A stretch of 64,000 nt of DNA from assembly GCF_900156695.1 (NCBI RefSeq), contig NZ_FTOM01000001.1, positions 248,001-312,000 on the forward strand, read 5' to 3'. Position numbers and translations under genes: made by a program. This stretch comes from Phaeovulum vinaykumarii (GTDB lineage Bacteria; Pseudomonadota; Alphaproteobacteria; Rhodobacterales; Rhodobacteraceae). The notes under the pieces are model-generated. The model made no database searches. It was not told the origin of the DNA and was given only the letters and a program-made list of their open reading frames with translations. The first letter of the stretch is position 1. Each line of letters begins with the position of its first letter. Below, piece by piece: positions 39,636 to 48,198 of the stretch.

Positions 39636-42551
39636 ATGCGCATTGGCCCGCAACCGCTTACCGCCCTGAGCTTCGTGGTCGCCACGGTGCTGTTCTCCGT
39701 CGTGGCCGGGGGCAGCGCCACGCTGATCGAACAGGGCTCGGCGCGTGCCGTCCGGGTGGCGCTGGAAACCGCGGGCCAGTCCTGGGCCGATGTCGAGGCC
39801 CACGGCCTTCAGGTCGTGCTGCGCGGCACCGCCCCCAGCGAGGCCCGGCGGCTGCGCGCCATCACCGCCGCGGGCCAGGTCATCGACGCCGGCCGCATCG
39901 TCGATCTGACCGAGGTGGCCGCCGCCGAAAGCCTGGCGCCGCCGGAATTCGCCCTCGAGATCCTGCGCAATGACGACGGCATCTCGCTGATCGGGCTGGT
40001 GCCGGCCTCGACCGACCGCGGCGCGATGGTGGCGCGGCTGCGCGGGCTGGCGGTGGGCGGGCAGATCGCCGACATGCTGGAAAGCGCCGATTATCCGGTG
40101 CCCCCCGGCTGGGAACGGGCGGCGGCCTTCGCGCTGGCCGCGCTGAGCGAATTGCCGCGTTCCAAGGTGTCTGTGGCGCCGGGCGAGGTGGCGATCACCG
40201 CCATCACCGATTCCCCGCGCGACAAGACCCGCGTCGAGACCGACCTCAAGCGGCGCATTCCCGCAGGCCTTCAGGTGACGCTGGACATCACCGCGCCGCG
40301 CCCCGTCATCACCCCCTTCACGCTGCGCTTCGTGATCGACGCCGATGGCGCGCGCTTCGACGCCTGTTCGGCCGATACCGAGCGCGCCCGCGACCGCATC
40401 CTTGCCGCCGCGCGCCAGGCCGGGGCCGAGGGCCAGCTGGGCTGCACCATCGGCATGGGCGTGCCCAGCCCGCAATGGGGCGATGCGGTCACCATGGCGG
40501 TGCGCGCGCTGGGGGAGATGGGGGCGGGATCGGTCACCTTCTCGGATGCCGATATTTCGCTTCTGGCGCCGGCGCAGGTCTCGCAGGGGGCCTATGACCG
40601 CGCCGTGGGGACGCTCGAATCGAACCTGCCCGAGGTCTTCTCGCTGCATGCCACGCGCGCCGAACCGGCCGCCGGCACCGGCGCGCCCGGCCCCGATTTC
40701 ACCGCGGCGCTGGACGAAAGCGGGCAGATCACGCTGGCCGGCCGGCTGGCCGATGCCGCCCAGCGCGAGGCCATCGAGGCGCTGGCGCGGGCCCATTTCG
40801 GCGCCGAGGCGGTCGCGCCCGCGACCCGGCTTGATGCCAGCGTGCCCGCCGGATGGGCGGCACGGGTCATCGCCGGGCTCGAGGCCATGGCGACGCTCAG
40901 CGAGGGCCGGCTTGAGGTGACGCCCGATCTGGTGACGCTGGCGGGGGTGTCGGGGCATCCGGCGGCCTCGGATGACGCCGCGCGCATCCTGTCGGCGCGG
41001 CTGGGCGAGGGCGCGCAATACGATCTCGACATCCGCTACAACCCGCGGCTGGACCCGGCCCTGGCGCTGCCCAGCGCGCGCGAATGCGTGGACCGGCTGA
41101 ACGGGGCGCTGACCGCGCACAAGATCACCTTCGAGCCCGGCAAGGCCGAGATCACCGCCGAGACCGTGGACACGGTCGACGAGCTGGCCCGGCTGATGGA
41201 CAATTGCACCGATTACCGCATGCAGGTGGCCGGTCATACCGACAGCCAGGGCAGCGAGGATCTGAACCTGCAATTGTCGATGGACCGCGCCCAGGCGGTG
41301 ATCGCGGCCCTTCTGGCGCGCGACGTGTCGGTGGCCAATCTCTCGGCCAAGGGGTTTGGCGAAAGCCAGCCCATTGCCGACAATGACACCGAAGCCGGGC
41401 GCGAGGCCAACCGCCGCATCGAATTCCTGCTGCTGAGCGAGGAGCCGGTGGCCGAAACGCTTCTGCCCGCCGATGGCCGCGCGGCGCCCGCGCCCGAAAC
41501 CGGCGCCGAGGCGGGCGAGGCGGCCGCCCCCCCGGAGGCCAGTGCAGAACCGGGCGCAGAGACGGGCGCAGAGGGCCCCGCCGCCGAGGCGGCCGCGACC
41601 GTGACCGACACGCAAGACGCGCCGGGTCTCGATGTGCGCGCCCCCACGCCCGACACGCCCCGGCCGACGCAGCGCCCGGCCACCAGCTCCGAGGCTGCGC
41701 CCGCTGCCGCGCCCGAAGACACGACACCCGCAGACGCCGGGCCCGCAGACGCCGAGCCCGCAGACGCCGAGCCCGCAGACCCTGAGGCTGCCGAGGCCGA
41801 GGCTGTCGACAACCCAGCGCCCGAAGCCACCGGAACCGACAGCCCCGAGGCCGAAAGCACCGAGGCCGGGTCCACCGTGACCCAAAACACCGGGGCCCAG
41901 AACACCGGGGCCCAGAACACCGGGGCCCAAAATACCGGGGCCGAAAGCCCCGAAAGCGCCCTCCCCGAGGGCACCGCCCCCGAGGCCGTCGCGGAAGAGG
42001 CCGCCTCTGCAGACACGCCCCCCTCCGAAGCGCCGGGCGCGCCCGAGAGCATGGCCCCCGAACGCCCCGCCGACGTGGCCCCGGAAGAGAAAGCCGACAC
42101 CGTCCCGTCGGAGCAGACCGCAGACGAGCAAGCCCCCGAAGCGCAGATCACGGAAGCCCCGCTCTCCGACTCACCGCCCGTGACAGAAGAACCCGCCGCC
42201 GCCGCTCTCGCGCCCGGTGCGGCCCCCGAGCAGGCGGAAGACGCGCCGCAAGTCGCCCCGGAATCGCCGTCAGAATCGCCGCAAGCTTCGTCCCCCGCGG
42301 CGACCACCGATGCGCCCGCGCGCGACGCCCCCACCGCGGCGCCGGACGGCGACGCGGCCCTGGCGCCGGAACCCGGCGCCGTCCAGGCGCAGGACAGCAG
42401 CGCTTTTGCAAACGGCACCCCGGCCGCGGAGGCCGCCCCCGCCGAGAGCGGCCGCGCCTCTGCCCTGCCCGCCCCCGCCGCCATCGAGATCCAGAGCCCG
42501 GACGCAGACACGCCGCGCCCGCTTCCCAATCCGCGCCGCACCGCAGGCTGA
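39636..42551 (+). CDS. Large OmpA-family protein with BON-like repeats and long acidic tail
   Basis: A 971-residue envelope protein. An N-terminal signal or anchor (LSFVVATVLFSVVAGGSAT, about 12-30) is followed by several BON-like units (e.g. LRGTAPSEARRLRAITAAGQ; LAGRLADAAQREAIEALARA). The OmpA C-terminal peptidoglycan-binding domain is at about 482-600 (KITFEPGKAEIT, VAGHTDSQGSEDLNLQLS, EANRRIEFLLL). The last ~370 residues are low-complexity Ala/Pro/Glu with tandem QNTGA and ADAEP units. The ATG at 39636 has AAGGAAAGG upstream. The protein probably ties the peptidoglycan to another envelope layer. The following small gene starts 16 bases after it. Confidence 0.85.
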   Translation: MRIGPQPLTALSFVVATVLFSVVAGGSATLIEQGSARAVRVALETAGQSWADVEAHGLQVVLRGTAPSEARRLRAITAAGQVIDAGRIVDLTEVAAAESLAPPEFALEILRNDDGISLIGLVPASTDRGAMVARLRGLAVGGQIADMLESADYPVPPGWERAAAFALAALSELPRSKVSVAPGEVAITAITDSPRDKTRVETDLKRRIPAGLQVTLDITAPRPVITPFTLRFVIDADGARFDACSADTERARDRILAAARQAGAEGQLGCTIGMGVPSPQWGDAVTMAVRALGEMGAGSVTFSDADISLLAPAQVSQGAYDRAVGTLESNLPEVFSLHATRAEPAAGTGAPGPDFTAALDESGQITLAGRLADAAQREAIEALARAHFGAEAVAPATRLDASVPAGWAARVIAGLEAMATLSEGRLEVTPDLVTLAGVSGHPAASDDAARILSARLGEGAQYDLDIRYNPRLDPALALPSARECVDRLNGALTAHKITFEPGKAEITAETVDTVDELARLMDNCTDYRMQVAGHTDSQGSEDLNLQLSMDRAQAVIAALLARDVSVANLSAKGFGESQPIADNDTEAGREANRRIEFLLLSEEPVAETLLPADGRAAPAPETGAEAGEAAAPPEASAEPGAETGAEGPAAEAAATVTDTQDAPGLDVRAPTPDTPRPTQRPATSSEAAPAAAPEDTTPADAGPADAEPADAEPADPEAAEAEAVDNPAPEATGTDSPEAESTEAGSTVTQNTGAQNTGAQNTGAQNTGAESPESALPEGTAPEAVAEEAASADTPPSEAPGAPESMAPERPADVAPEEKADTVPSEQTADEQAPEAQITEAPLSDSPPVTEEPAAAALAPGAAPEQAEDAPQVAPESPSESPQASSPAATTDAPARDAPTAAPDGDAALAPEPGAVQAQDSSAFANGTPAAEAAPAESGRASALPAPAAIEIQSPDADTPRPLPNPRRTAG
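41881..41940 (+). repeat. Four tandem 15-bp repeats coding QNTGA
   Basis: Units of CCCARAACACCGGGG at 41881, 41896, 41911 and 41926, the last with one change, within the tail of the OmpA-like gene. Upstream at about 41728-41785 is a second 15-bp array (GCAGACGCCGAGCCC type) coding ADAEP. Both keep frame, so copy-number changes alter tail length without a frameshift. Confidence 0.85.
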
Positions 42552-42567
42552 GCCCGAAGGACATCCC

Positions 42568-42897
42568 ATGAACCGCACCGAATTCATCATCGTCACGACG
42601 ATCGTGCTGCTCATCGCCTTCTCGCTGGGCTGGTTCGCCTCGTGGCTGATCCACCGGCTGACGCGGGTGACGCGCGCCGACATGGGCGAGCTGGAGCAGA
42701 TGGCCCAGGCGCTGCATGACGCCGAGGAACAGCGCGATCAGGCCATCGCCTATTACGAGGACCACGAGCGCGAGCTGAGCAACCGCCTGGCCCAGGCCGA
42801 GGCCGAGGCCCGCGCCGCGATGGACGGGCTGCGCGACGCCCGCCACGAGGCCGAGGAGCTGCGCGCCTATATCGAGCGTATGCATCAGGCGGGCTGA
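42568..42897 (+). CDS. Small membrane-anchored coiled-coil protein
   Basis: A 109-residue protein. One N-terminal membrane segment (IIVTTIVLLIAFSLGWFASW, about 7-26) is followed by a highly charged, mostly helical and probably coiled-coil part to the end (heptad-like LEQMAQALHDAEEQRDQ). AAGGA lies 8 bases before the ATG. No family recognised beyond single-span proteins found after OmpA-like genes in Rhodobacterales. Likely to work with the OmpA-like protein (inference from spacing). Confidence 0.75.
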   Translation: MNRTEFIIVTTIVLLIAFSLGWFASWLIHRLTRVTRADMGELEQMAQALHDAEEQRDQAIAYYEDHERELSNRLAQAEAEARAAMDGLRDARHEAEELRAYIERMHQAG

Positions 42898-43064
42898 GCC
42901 CCCCGCGCGGCCGCCCCTTTCTGCGTCCGGCCCCCTTTCTGCGACCAGCCCCTTTGGCGGCGACAAGCGCGCCGCCACGCGCCCGGACGCGCGCCCCTTT
43001 CGCCGCGCGCGAAATGCAGCGCGGGCGCTTGCCCCTTTCGGTGCGGGTGCCTACATCCTCTCGC

Positions 43065-43880
43065 ATGAAACTGTCCCTTCCCTCCCGCAAGCCCTCGGTG
43101 GCGGTGATCCGGCTCGAAGGCCCGATCCTGTCAGGCCGGGCCGGCACCCAGCAGGGGCTGTCCGACACCGGCCTTGGCCCGGTGATCGAGCGCGCCTTTG
43201 CCCGCAAGCGCCACAAGGCGGTGGCGCTGATCCTCAATTCGCCGGGCGGCTCGCCCGTGCAATCGGCGCTGATCGCGGCGCGCATCCGGCGGCTGGCCGA
43301 CGAGACCGGCACCCCGGTCCATGCCTTCATCGAGGATGTCGCGGCCTCGGGCGGCTATTGGCTGGCCTGCGCGGCCGATGACATCCACGCCGATGCGCTG
43401 TCCATCGTCGGCTCGATCGGGGTGATCTCGGCGGGCTTCGGCTTTCCGGCGCTGATCGAACGCTGGGGGATCGAACGGCGGGTGCATACCGCCGGCAAGT
43501 CCAAGAGCTTCATGGACCCGTTCCGCCCCGAAAACCCCGAAGACATCGCGCGGCTGCGCGCCATCCTCGGGCCCATGCACGAGGGCTTCATCGACCATGT
43601 GAAGACCCGCCGCGGCGATCGGCTGGCAACCGGGCGCGACCTCTTCACCGGGGATTTCTGGCTGGGCCGCGAGGCGGTCGAGCTGGGCCTGATCGACGGC
43701 ATCGGCCATGCCGAGCCGCGTCTCAAGGCGCTTTACGGCGACAAGGTGAAATTCGTGCGCTACGGGCAGAAACGCGGGCTGCTGCGCCGCTTCGGCGCCC
43801 AGAGCCGCACCGCCGACACCGCGCGCGCGCTGGTCAGCGCGGCCGAAGAACATGCGCTCTGGGCGCGTTACGGACTTTAG
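43065..43880 (+). CDS. S49 family serine peptidase (SppA/SohB-like)
   Basis: A 271-residue Ser/Lys-dyad protease. The catalytic Ser is Ser95 in EDVAASGGYW, and Lys147 in GKSKSFMDPF is the likely general base, 52 residues on as in short SppA enzymes. Family core is seen in SPGGSPVQSALI and SIVGSIGVISAGFGF. No N-terminal membrane segment is evident, so it may be cytoplasmic-side or peripheral. The ATG at 43065 gives the standard start; the longer open frame upstream is Arg/Pro-rich leader. Confidence 0.9.
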   Translation: MKLSLPSRKPSVAVIRLEGPILSGRAGTQQGLSDTGLGPVIERAFARKRHKAVALILNSPGGSPVQSALIAARIRRLADETGTPVHAFIEDVAASGGYWLACAADDIHADALSIVGSIGVISAGFGFPALIERWGIERRVHTAGKSKSFMDPFRPENPEDIARLRAILGPMHEGFIDHVKTRRGDRLATGRDLFTGDFWLGREAVELGLIDGIGHAEPRLKALYGDKVKFVRYGQKRGLLRRFGAQSRTADTARALVSAAEEHALWARYGL

Positions 43881-43883
43881 ACG

Positions 43884-44045
43884 ATGCTCCTGCGGGTCAT
43901 GATCCTGTTCCTTCTCGGCATGGCGATCCTGGCCATGCTGGGGGGCTTTCGCACCAGGCGTTGCCGGCGCTGCGGCCGGCCCGTCGCACAAGGTCTGGCC
44001 GGACGGTTGAACCCGAACCGCTGCCGCTGCGGAGATGACCGATGA
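43884..44045 (+). CDS. 53-residue membrane protein with zinc-ribbon-like cysteines
   Basis: The peptide has one hydrophobic segment (ILFLLGMAILAMLGGF, about 7-22) and then CRRCGRPV and NRCRCGDD, a short CxxC...CxC arrangement that could hold zinc. The ATG follows the S49 gene's stop by three bases and its stop overlaps the antiporter start (ATGA at 44042-44045), so it looks translated and coupled. Similar tiny proteins occur in Rhodobacteraceae (recollection). Function unknown. Confidence 0.7.
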   Translation: MLLRVMILFLLGMAILAMLGGFRTRRCRRCGRPVAQGLAGRLNPNRCRCGDDR

Positions 44046-45052
44046 ACACGCTTATGGCGATCTGGCCCGCGGGGCCGCTGGGCGACTGGCTGGCGGTGAT
44101 CGCGGGCTTCGTGGGGCTGGCGCTGGCGGGCGAATTCCTGGTGCGCGGGGCGGCGGCGCTGGCGCTGCGGGCGCATGTGCCGGCGCTGATCGTGGGGCTG
44201 ACGATCGTGGCCTTCGGCACCTCGGCGCCCGAGCTGACGGTGGTGATCGCGGCCGCGCTCGACGGCTCGGCCGGGATCGCCATGGGCTCGGTCGTGGGCT
44301 CGAACATCGCCAACCTGCTTCTGGTGCTGGGCCTGCCCGCGCTGATCGCGCCGCTGGCCTGCAACACGCCCGGCACGCGGATCAATTACCTGATGATGCT
44401 GGTGGCGACGGTGGGCTTCGTGGCGCTGGCCACGCGCGGAAGCTTTGGCGTGCTGGAAGGGGGGGTCCTGCTTCTCGGGATGGCGCTGATCCTGGGCGAT
44501 CAGCTGCGCGCAGCACTGGCCCATCGCGCCGGACGGCCCGCCGCCCCCGCCCCCGAGGTCGACGAGGTCGCCACGGAGGCCGAGACGCTGCCGATCTGGC
44601 GCTTTCTTCTCTATATCGCGCTGGGGATCGCGGGGCTGCCGCTGGCGGCCGCACTGCTGGTCGACGGGGCGACGGGGATCGCGCATGATGCCGGCATCTC
44701 GGATGAGGTGATCGGGCTGACGCTGGTGGCGGTGGGCACCTCGCTGCCGGAACTGGCCACCTCGCTGGCGGCGGCAGCGCGCGGGCGGGGCGATCTGGTC
44801 ATGGGCAACGTGATCGGGTCCAACATCTTCAACCTGCTGGCCATCATCGGCATCGCCGCGCTGATCACGCCGATCGCGGTGCCGCCGGGGATCGCGCTGC
44901 GCGACCTGTGGGTGATGATCGGCGTCACCGTGCTGATCGCGCCCTTCGCCATGACCGGAAAACCGATCGGACGGCTTGCGGGGGTAGCCTTGGTGGCGAT
45001 TTACGGGCTTTATATCCTGAGCCTTGCCATTGCCGGACCGGAGGGGATGTGA
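44042..45052 (+). CDS. Calcium/sodium antiporter, YrbG-like CaCA family
   Basis: A 336-residue membrane exchanger made of two inverted five-span halves. Both alpha-repeat signatures are present: VAFGTSAPELTVVI in the first half and VAVGTSLPELATSLAA in the second, with GSNIANLLLVLG and GSNIFNLLAIIG after them. The hydrophilic loop between halves is short. The gene is coupled to the small zinc-ribbon gene before it and to the SDR gene after it (GTGA overlap). Confidence 0.92.
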   Translation: MNTLMAIWPAGPLGDWLAVIAGFVGLALAGEFLVRGAAALALRAHVPALIVGLTIVAFGTSAPELTVVIAAALDGSAGIAMGSVVGSNIANLLLVLGLPALIAPLACNTPGTRINYLMMLVATVGFVALATRGSFGVLEGGVLLLGMALILGDQLRAALAHRAGRPAAPAPEVDEVATEAETLPIWRFLLYIALGIAGLPLAAALLVDGATGIAHDAGISDEVIGLTLVAVGTSLPELATSLAAAARGRGDLVMGNVIGSNIFNLLAIIGIAALITPIAVPPGIALRDLWVMIGVTVLIAPFAMTGKPIGRLAGVALVAIYGLYILSLAIAGPEGM

Positions 45053-45906
45053 ACGTCGTCGTGCCCGTGACCAAAGATGATGCCGAAACCGAGACCCGCG
45101 CCGATCCGGACGCGGCCCCGGCCGGGCGCGGCCCGCTGCCGGCGCTGGTGACGGGGGGCGCGCGCCGGCTGGGGCGGGCGATGGTGCTCGAACTGGCGCG
45201 CCGCGGGCATGACGTGGCGATCCATTACGCCGGGTCGGCGGTCGAGGCCGAGGAGACCGCCGCCGAGGCCCGCGCGCTGGGGGTGCGGGCGATCACGCTG
45301 CACGCCGACCTTCTGGACGAGGGCCAGACCACGGCGCTGATCCCCGCGGCCGCGGCCGAACTGGGCCCGCTGGGCGTGCTGGTCAACAATGCCTCGATCT
45401 TCGAATATGACAACTTCCGCACCGCCACGCGCGAAAGCTGGGATCGCCATATCGGGTCGAACCTGCGCGCGCCCTTCGTGCTGACCCAGGGCTTTGCCGC
45501 CCAGGCGCCCGCCGCGCAGATCGTGAACGGCGAGCCGATGGCGCGGGCGCTGATCGTCAACATGATCGACCAGCGGGTGCGCAAGCTGACCCCCGAATTC
45601 GCCACCTACACCATTGCCAAGATGGGCCTGTGGGCGCTGACGCAGACGGCGGCGCAAGGCCTTGCGCCCGACATCCGCGTCAACGCGATCGGTCCCGGCC
45701 CCACCTTGCAGGGCGGGCGCCAGTCGGCCGAGCATTTCGCCCGCCAGCGCGCCGCCACCGTTCTGGGCCGCGGCGCCGATCCGGCCGATATCTGCGCGGC
45801 GCTGGGGTATTTCCTGGATGCGCCGGCGGTCACCGGACAGCTTCTGTGCATCGACGGCGGCCAGCATCTGGGCTGGCAGACGCCCGACATCCTGGGTCTG
45901 GAATGA
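45049..45906 (+). CDS. SDR-family oxidoreductase, pteridine-reductase-like
   Basis: A 285-residue short-chain reductase. TGGARRLGRAM has the TGxxxR variant typical of pteridine/dihydromonapterin reductases (FolM, PTR1), NNASIFEYD is the conserved NNAS segment, and the active site YTIAK is intact. A 30-residue acidic/Ala N-terminus precedes the Rossmann fold. The GTG start overlaps the antiporter stop (GTGA) and has GGAGG in front. A role in tetrahydropterin or folate salvage is plausible but not shown. Confidence 0.85.
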   Translation: MNVVVPVTKDDAETETRADPDAAPAGRGPLPALVTGGARRLGRAMVLELARRGHDVAIHYAGSAVEAEETAAEARALGVRAITLHADLLDEGQTTALIPAAAAELGPLGVLVNNASIFEYDNFRTATRESWDRHIGSNLRAPFVLTQGFAAQAPAAQIVNGEPMARALIVNMIDQRVRKLTPEFATYTIAKMGLWALTQTAAQGLAPDIRVNAIGPGPTLQGGRQSAEHFARQRAATVLGRGADPADICAALGYFLDAPAVTGQLLCIDGGQHLGWQTPDILGLE

Positions 45907-46261
45907 CGGGCCGGGGCGCGGTTGCGTCTTGACTTGTCCACCTCGGAACCGTTCTCGACAAAGTCGTTACGAATCTGTAAATTTTTTCAGTTACTTGATC
46001 GATGGTCAAAAAATTTATATTTTTTTTCAATCACTTGATTTTTTGCCTATTTCTTGGGCAATCACGGGAAGAGGTCAGAAAACAAGGGATTTTTGAGACG
46101 CCAGGAATTCTTTCAACAGACTTACCCACAGATTCAGTGGACAGGTTCGCCCTTGATCTTGCGGCGTCATGTTGGCAGCCGGGGCAGGAGAATCGACAAT
46201 CAACCGAACGTTAGAACCCGCAAACCCAGTGTCCCCCGCCCGCAAGTCCGAGTCCCCCGAA
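45907..46261. other. AT-rich intergenic island before uvrC
   Basis: The 355-bp gap has 36 percent G+C over 45961-46140 by hand count (16, 22 and 26 of 60 in successive lines), against a far higher GC in the flanks. It contains long T and A runs, TTGTCCACC (45934-45942), TTACCCACA (46122-46130) and a reverse-strand AGTGGACAGG (46136-46145). These resemble the DnaA box TTATNCACA with one to three mismatches. It probably holds the uvrC promoter; an origin-like role is only a hypothesis. No hairpin terminator was seen for the SDR gene. Confidence 0.55.
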
Positions 46262-48166
46262 ATGGCGCCCAGCGACCCCCCGCCTCCCTGCGATGATGTC
46301 CCCGCCCCCGACGATGCGGCAGAGGCGCTGACCGGGCATGCGCTGATCCACAGCCTGCTGCGCAGCCTCGACGGCTCGCCCGGCGTCTACCGGATGCTCA
46401 ACGCGAAAAGCGAGGTGCTCTATGTCGGCAAGGCGCGCAACCTGCGCGCGCGCGTGTCGAACTATGCCCGGCCCTCGGGGCATTCGCCGCGTATCGCCCG
46501 GATGATCTCGGAAACCGCGTCGATGATGTTCCTGACGACGCGCACCGAGACCGAGGCGCTGTTGCTCGAGCAGAACCTCATCAAGCAGCTCAAGCCGCGC
46601 TACAACGTGCTGCTGCGCGACGACAAGAGCTTTCCCAACATCCTGATCACCGACCACCGCTTTCCGCGCATCGTCAAGCACCGCGGCAAGCGCGCCGATC
46701 GGGGCGATTACTTCGGCCCCTTCGCCTCGGCGGGGGCGGTCAACCGCACGCTCAGCCATCTGCAACGCGCCTTCCTGCTGCGCAATTGCTCGGACCAGAT
46801 GTTCGAGGGGCGGACCCGGCCCTGCCTGCAATACCAGATCAAGCGCTGCGCGGGGCCCTGCGTGGACCGGATCGACGCGGCGGAATATGCCGCGCTGGTC
46901 AGCGATGCCAAGCTGTTTCTCGAGGGGCGCTCGACCCGCATCCAGGAGGAGCTGGCCCGCGAGATGCAGGCCGCCTCGGAGGCGATGGAATTCGAGCGCG
47001 CCGCGGCCCTGCGCGACCGCATCCGCGCGCTGACGGCGGTGCAGAGCGCCCAAGGGATCAACCCGCGCAGCGTGGCCGAGGCCGATGTGATCGCGCTCCA
47101 TGCCGAGGGCGGGCAGGCCTGCGTGCAGGTGTTCTTCATCCGCGGCCACCAGAGCTGGGGCAACCGCGACTTCTACCCCCGCACCGGCGCAGGCGCGGCC
47201 GAGGCCGAGGTGCTCGAGGCCTTCCTCGGGCAGTTCTACGACGACAAGCCCCCGCCCCGGCTGATCCTGCTGTCGCATCCGATCGAGGACGCCGACCTGA
47301 TGGTGCAGCTTCTGTCCGAACGCGCCGGGCGCAAGGTCGAGATCGCCGTGCCGCGCCGGGGCGAGAAGGCCGAGCTGGTCGAGAATGCCGCGCGCAACGC
47401 CCGCGAAAGCCTGGCCCGCCGGATGAGCGAGAGCGCCGCGCAGAACCGGCTTCTGGCCGGGCTGGCCGAAGCCTTTGGCCTGGCCGCGCCGCCCGCGCGG
47501 ATCGAGGTCTATGACAACTCGCATATCCAGGGGGCGCATGCGGTCGGCGGCATGATCGTGGCCGGGCCCGACGGGTTCCTGAAAAGCCAGTATCGCAAGT
47601 TCAACATCAAGGGCACCGACCTGACGCCGGGCGACGATTTCGGCATGATGCGCGAGGTGCTGACGCGCCGCTTCACGCGGCTGCTGAAGGAAGACCCCGA
47701 CCGGCAGACCGACGCCTGGCCGGACCTTCTGCTGATCGACGGCGGCGCGGGGCAGGTGTCGGCCGTGCACGAGATCATGACCGAGCTGGGCGTCGATGAC
47801 ATTGCCATGCTGGGGGTGGCCAAGGGCATCGACCGCGACGCCGGCAAGGAGGAATTCCACCGCCCCGGCGCGCCGCCCTTCGCGCTGCGCATGAACGATC
47901 CGGTGCTCTATTTCGTCCAGCGCCTGCGCGACGAGGCCCACCGCTGGGCCATCGGCGCGCATCGCGCGCGGCGGGCGAAATCCATCACCGCCACCCCTTT
48001 GGACGAGGTGCCGGGCGTGGGCGCGGCGCGCAAGCGCGCGCTGCTGGCGCATTTCGGCTCGGCCAAGGCGGTGGCGCGCGCAGGGCTGGCCGATCTTCAG
48101 GCCGTGCCGGGGATCTCGGAGGCGATGGCCGAGACGATCTGGAACTTCTTCAATGACCGGGCTTGA
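46262..48166 (+). CDS. uvrC: Excinuclease ABC subunit C
   Basis: A 634-residue dual nuclease of nucleotide excision repair. The GIY-YIG 3'-nuclease domain is at the N-terminus ([22 protein letters not shown]), followed by the UVR segment ([20 protein letters not shown]), the RNase H-like 5' nuclease domain ([32 protein letters not shown]), and C-terminal HhH motifs ([30 protein letters not shown]). The chosen ATG is at 46262; an in-frame ATG at 46169 would add 31 residues, but that stretch uses codons such as tta and aat unlike the gene and looks like leader. No clear ribosome-binding site is visible for either. Confidence 0.95.
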   Translation: MAPSDPPPPCDDVPAPDDAAEALTGHALIHSLLRSLDGSPGVYRMLNAKSEVLYVGKARNLRARVSNYARPSGHSPRIARMISETASMMFLTTRTETEALLLEQNLIKQLKPRYNVLLRDDKSFPNILITDHRFPRIVKHRGKRADRGDYFGPFASAGAVNRTLSHLQRAFLLRNCSDQMFEGRTRPCLQYQIKRCAGPCVDRIDAAEYAALVSDAKLFLEGRSTRIQEELAREMQAASEAMEFERAAALRDRIRALTAVQSAQGINPRSVAEADVIALHAEGGQACVQVFFIRGHQSWGNRDFYPRTGAGAAEAEVLEAFLGQFYDDKPPPRLILLSHPIEDADLMVQLLSERAGRKVEIAVPRRGEKAELVENAARNARESLARRMSESAAQNRLLAGLAEAFGLAAPPARIEVYDNSHIQGAHAVGGMIVAGPDGFLKSQYRKFNIKGTDLTPGDDFGMMREVLTRRFTRLLKEDPDRQTDAWPDLLLIDGGAGQVSAVHEIMTELGVDDIAMLGVAKGIDRDAGKEEFHRPGAPPFALRMNDPVLYFVQRLRDEAHRWAIGAHRARRAKSITATPLDEVPGVGAARKRALLAHFGSAKAVARAGLADLQAVPGISEAMAETIWNFFNDRA

Positions 48167-48198
48167 CGGGCCTGCCCGGCCCGCGTAGCGCGCGGACC

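Noticed and set aside
41881-41940. Tandem repeats that could look like a CRISPR array
   Set aside because: They are direct 15-bp units with no spacers, in frame inside a coding sequence.
45995-46009. TTGATCGATGGTCAA resembling an FNR box (TTGAT-N4-ATCAA)
   Set aside because: The half-sites TTGA and TCAA are separated by seven bases instead of six, so the spacing is off by one.
46169-46261. A longer uvrC start at 46169
   Set aside because: The added 31 codons use tta, aat-type codons and match no UvrC N-terminus; the ATG at 46262 is preferred, though both lack a clear ribosome-binding site.
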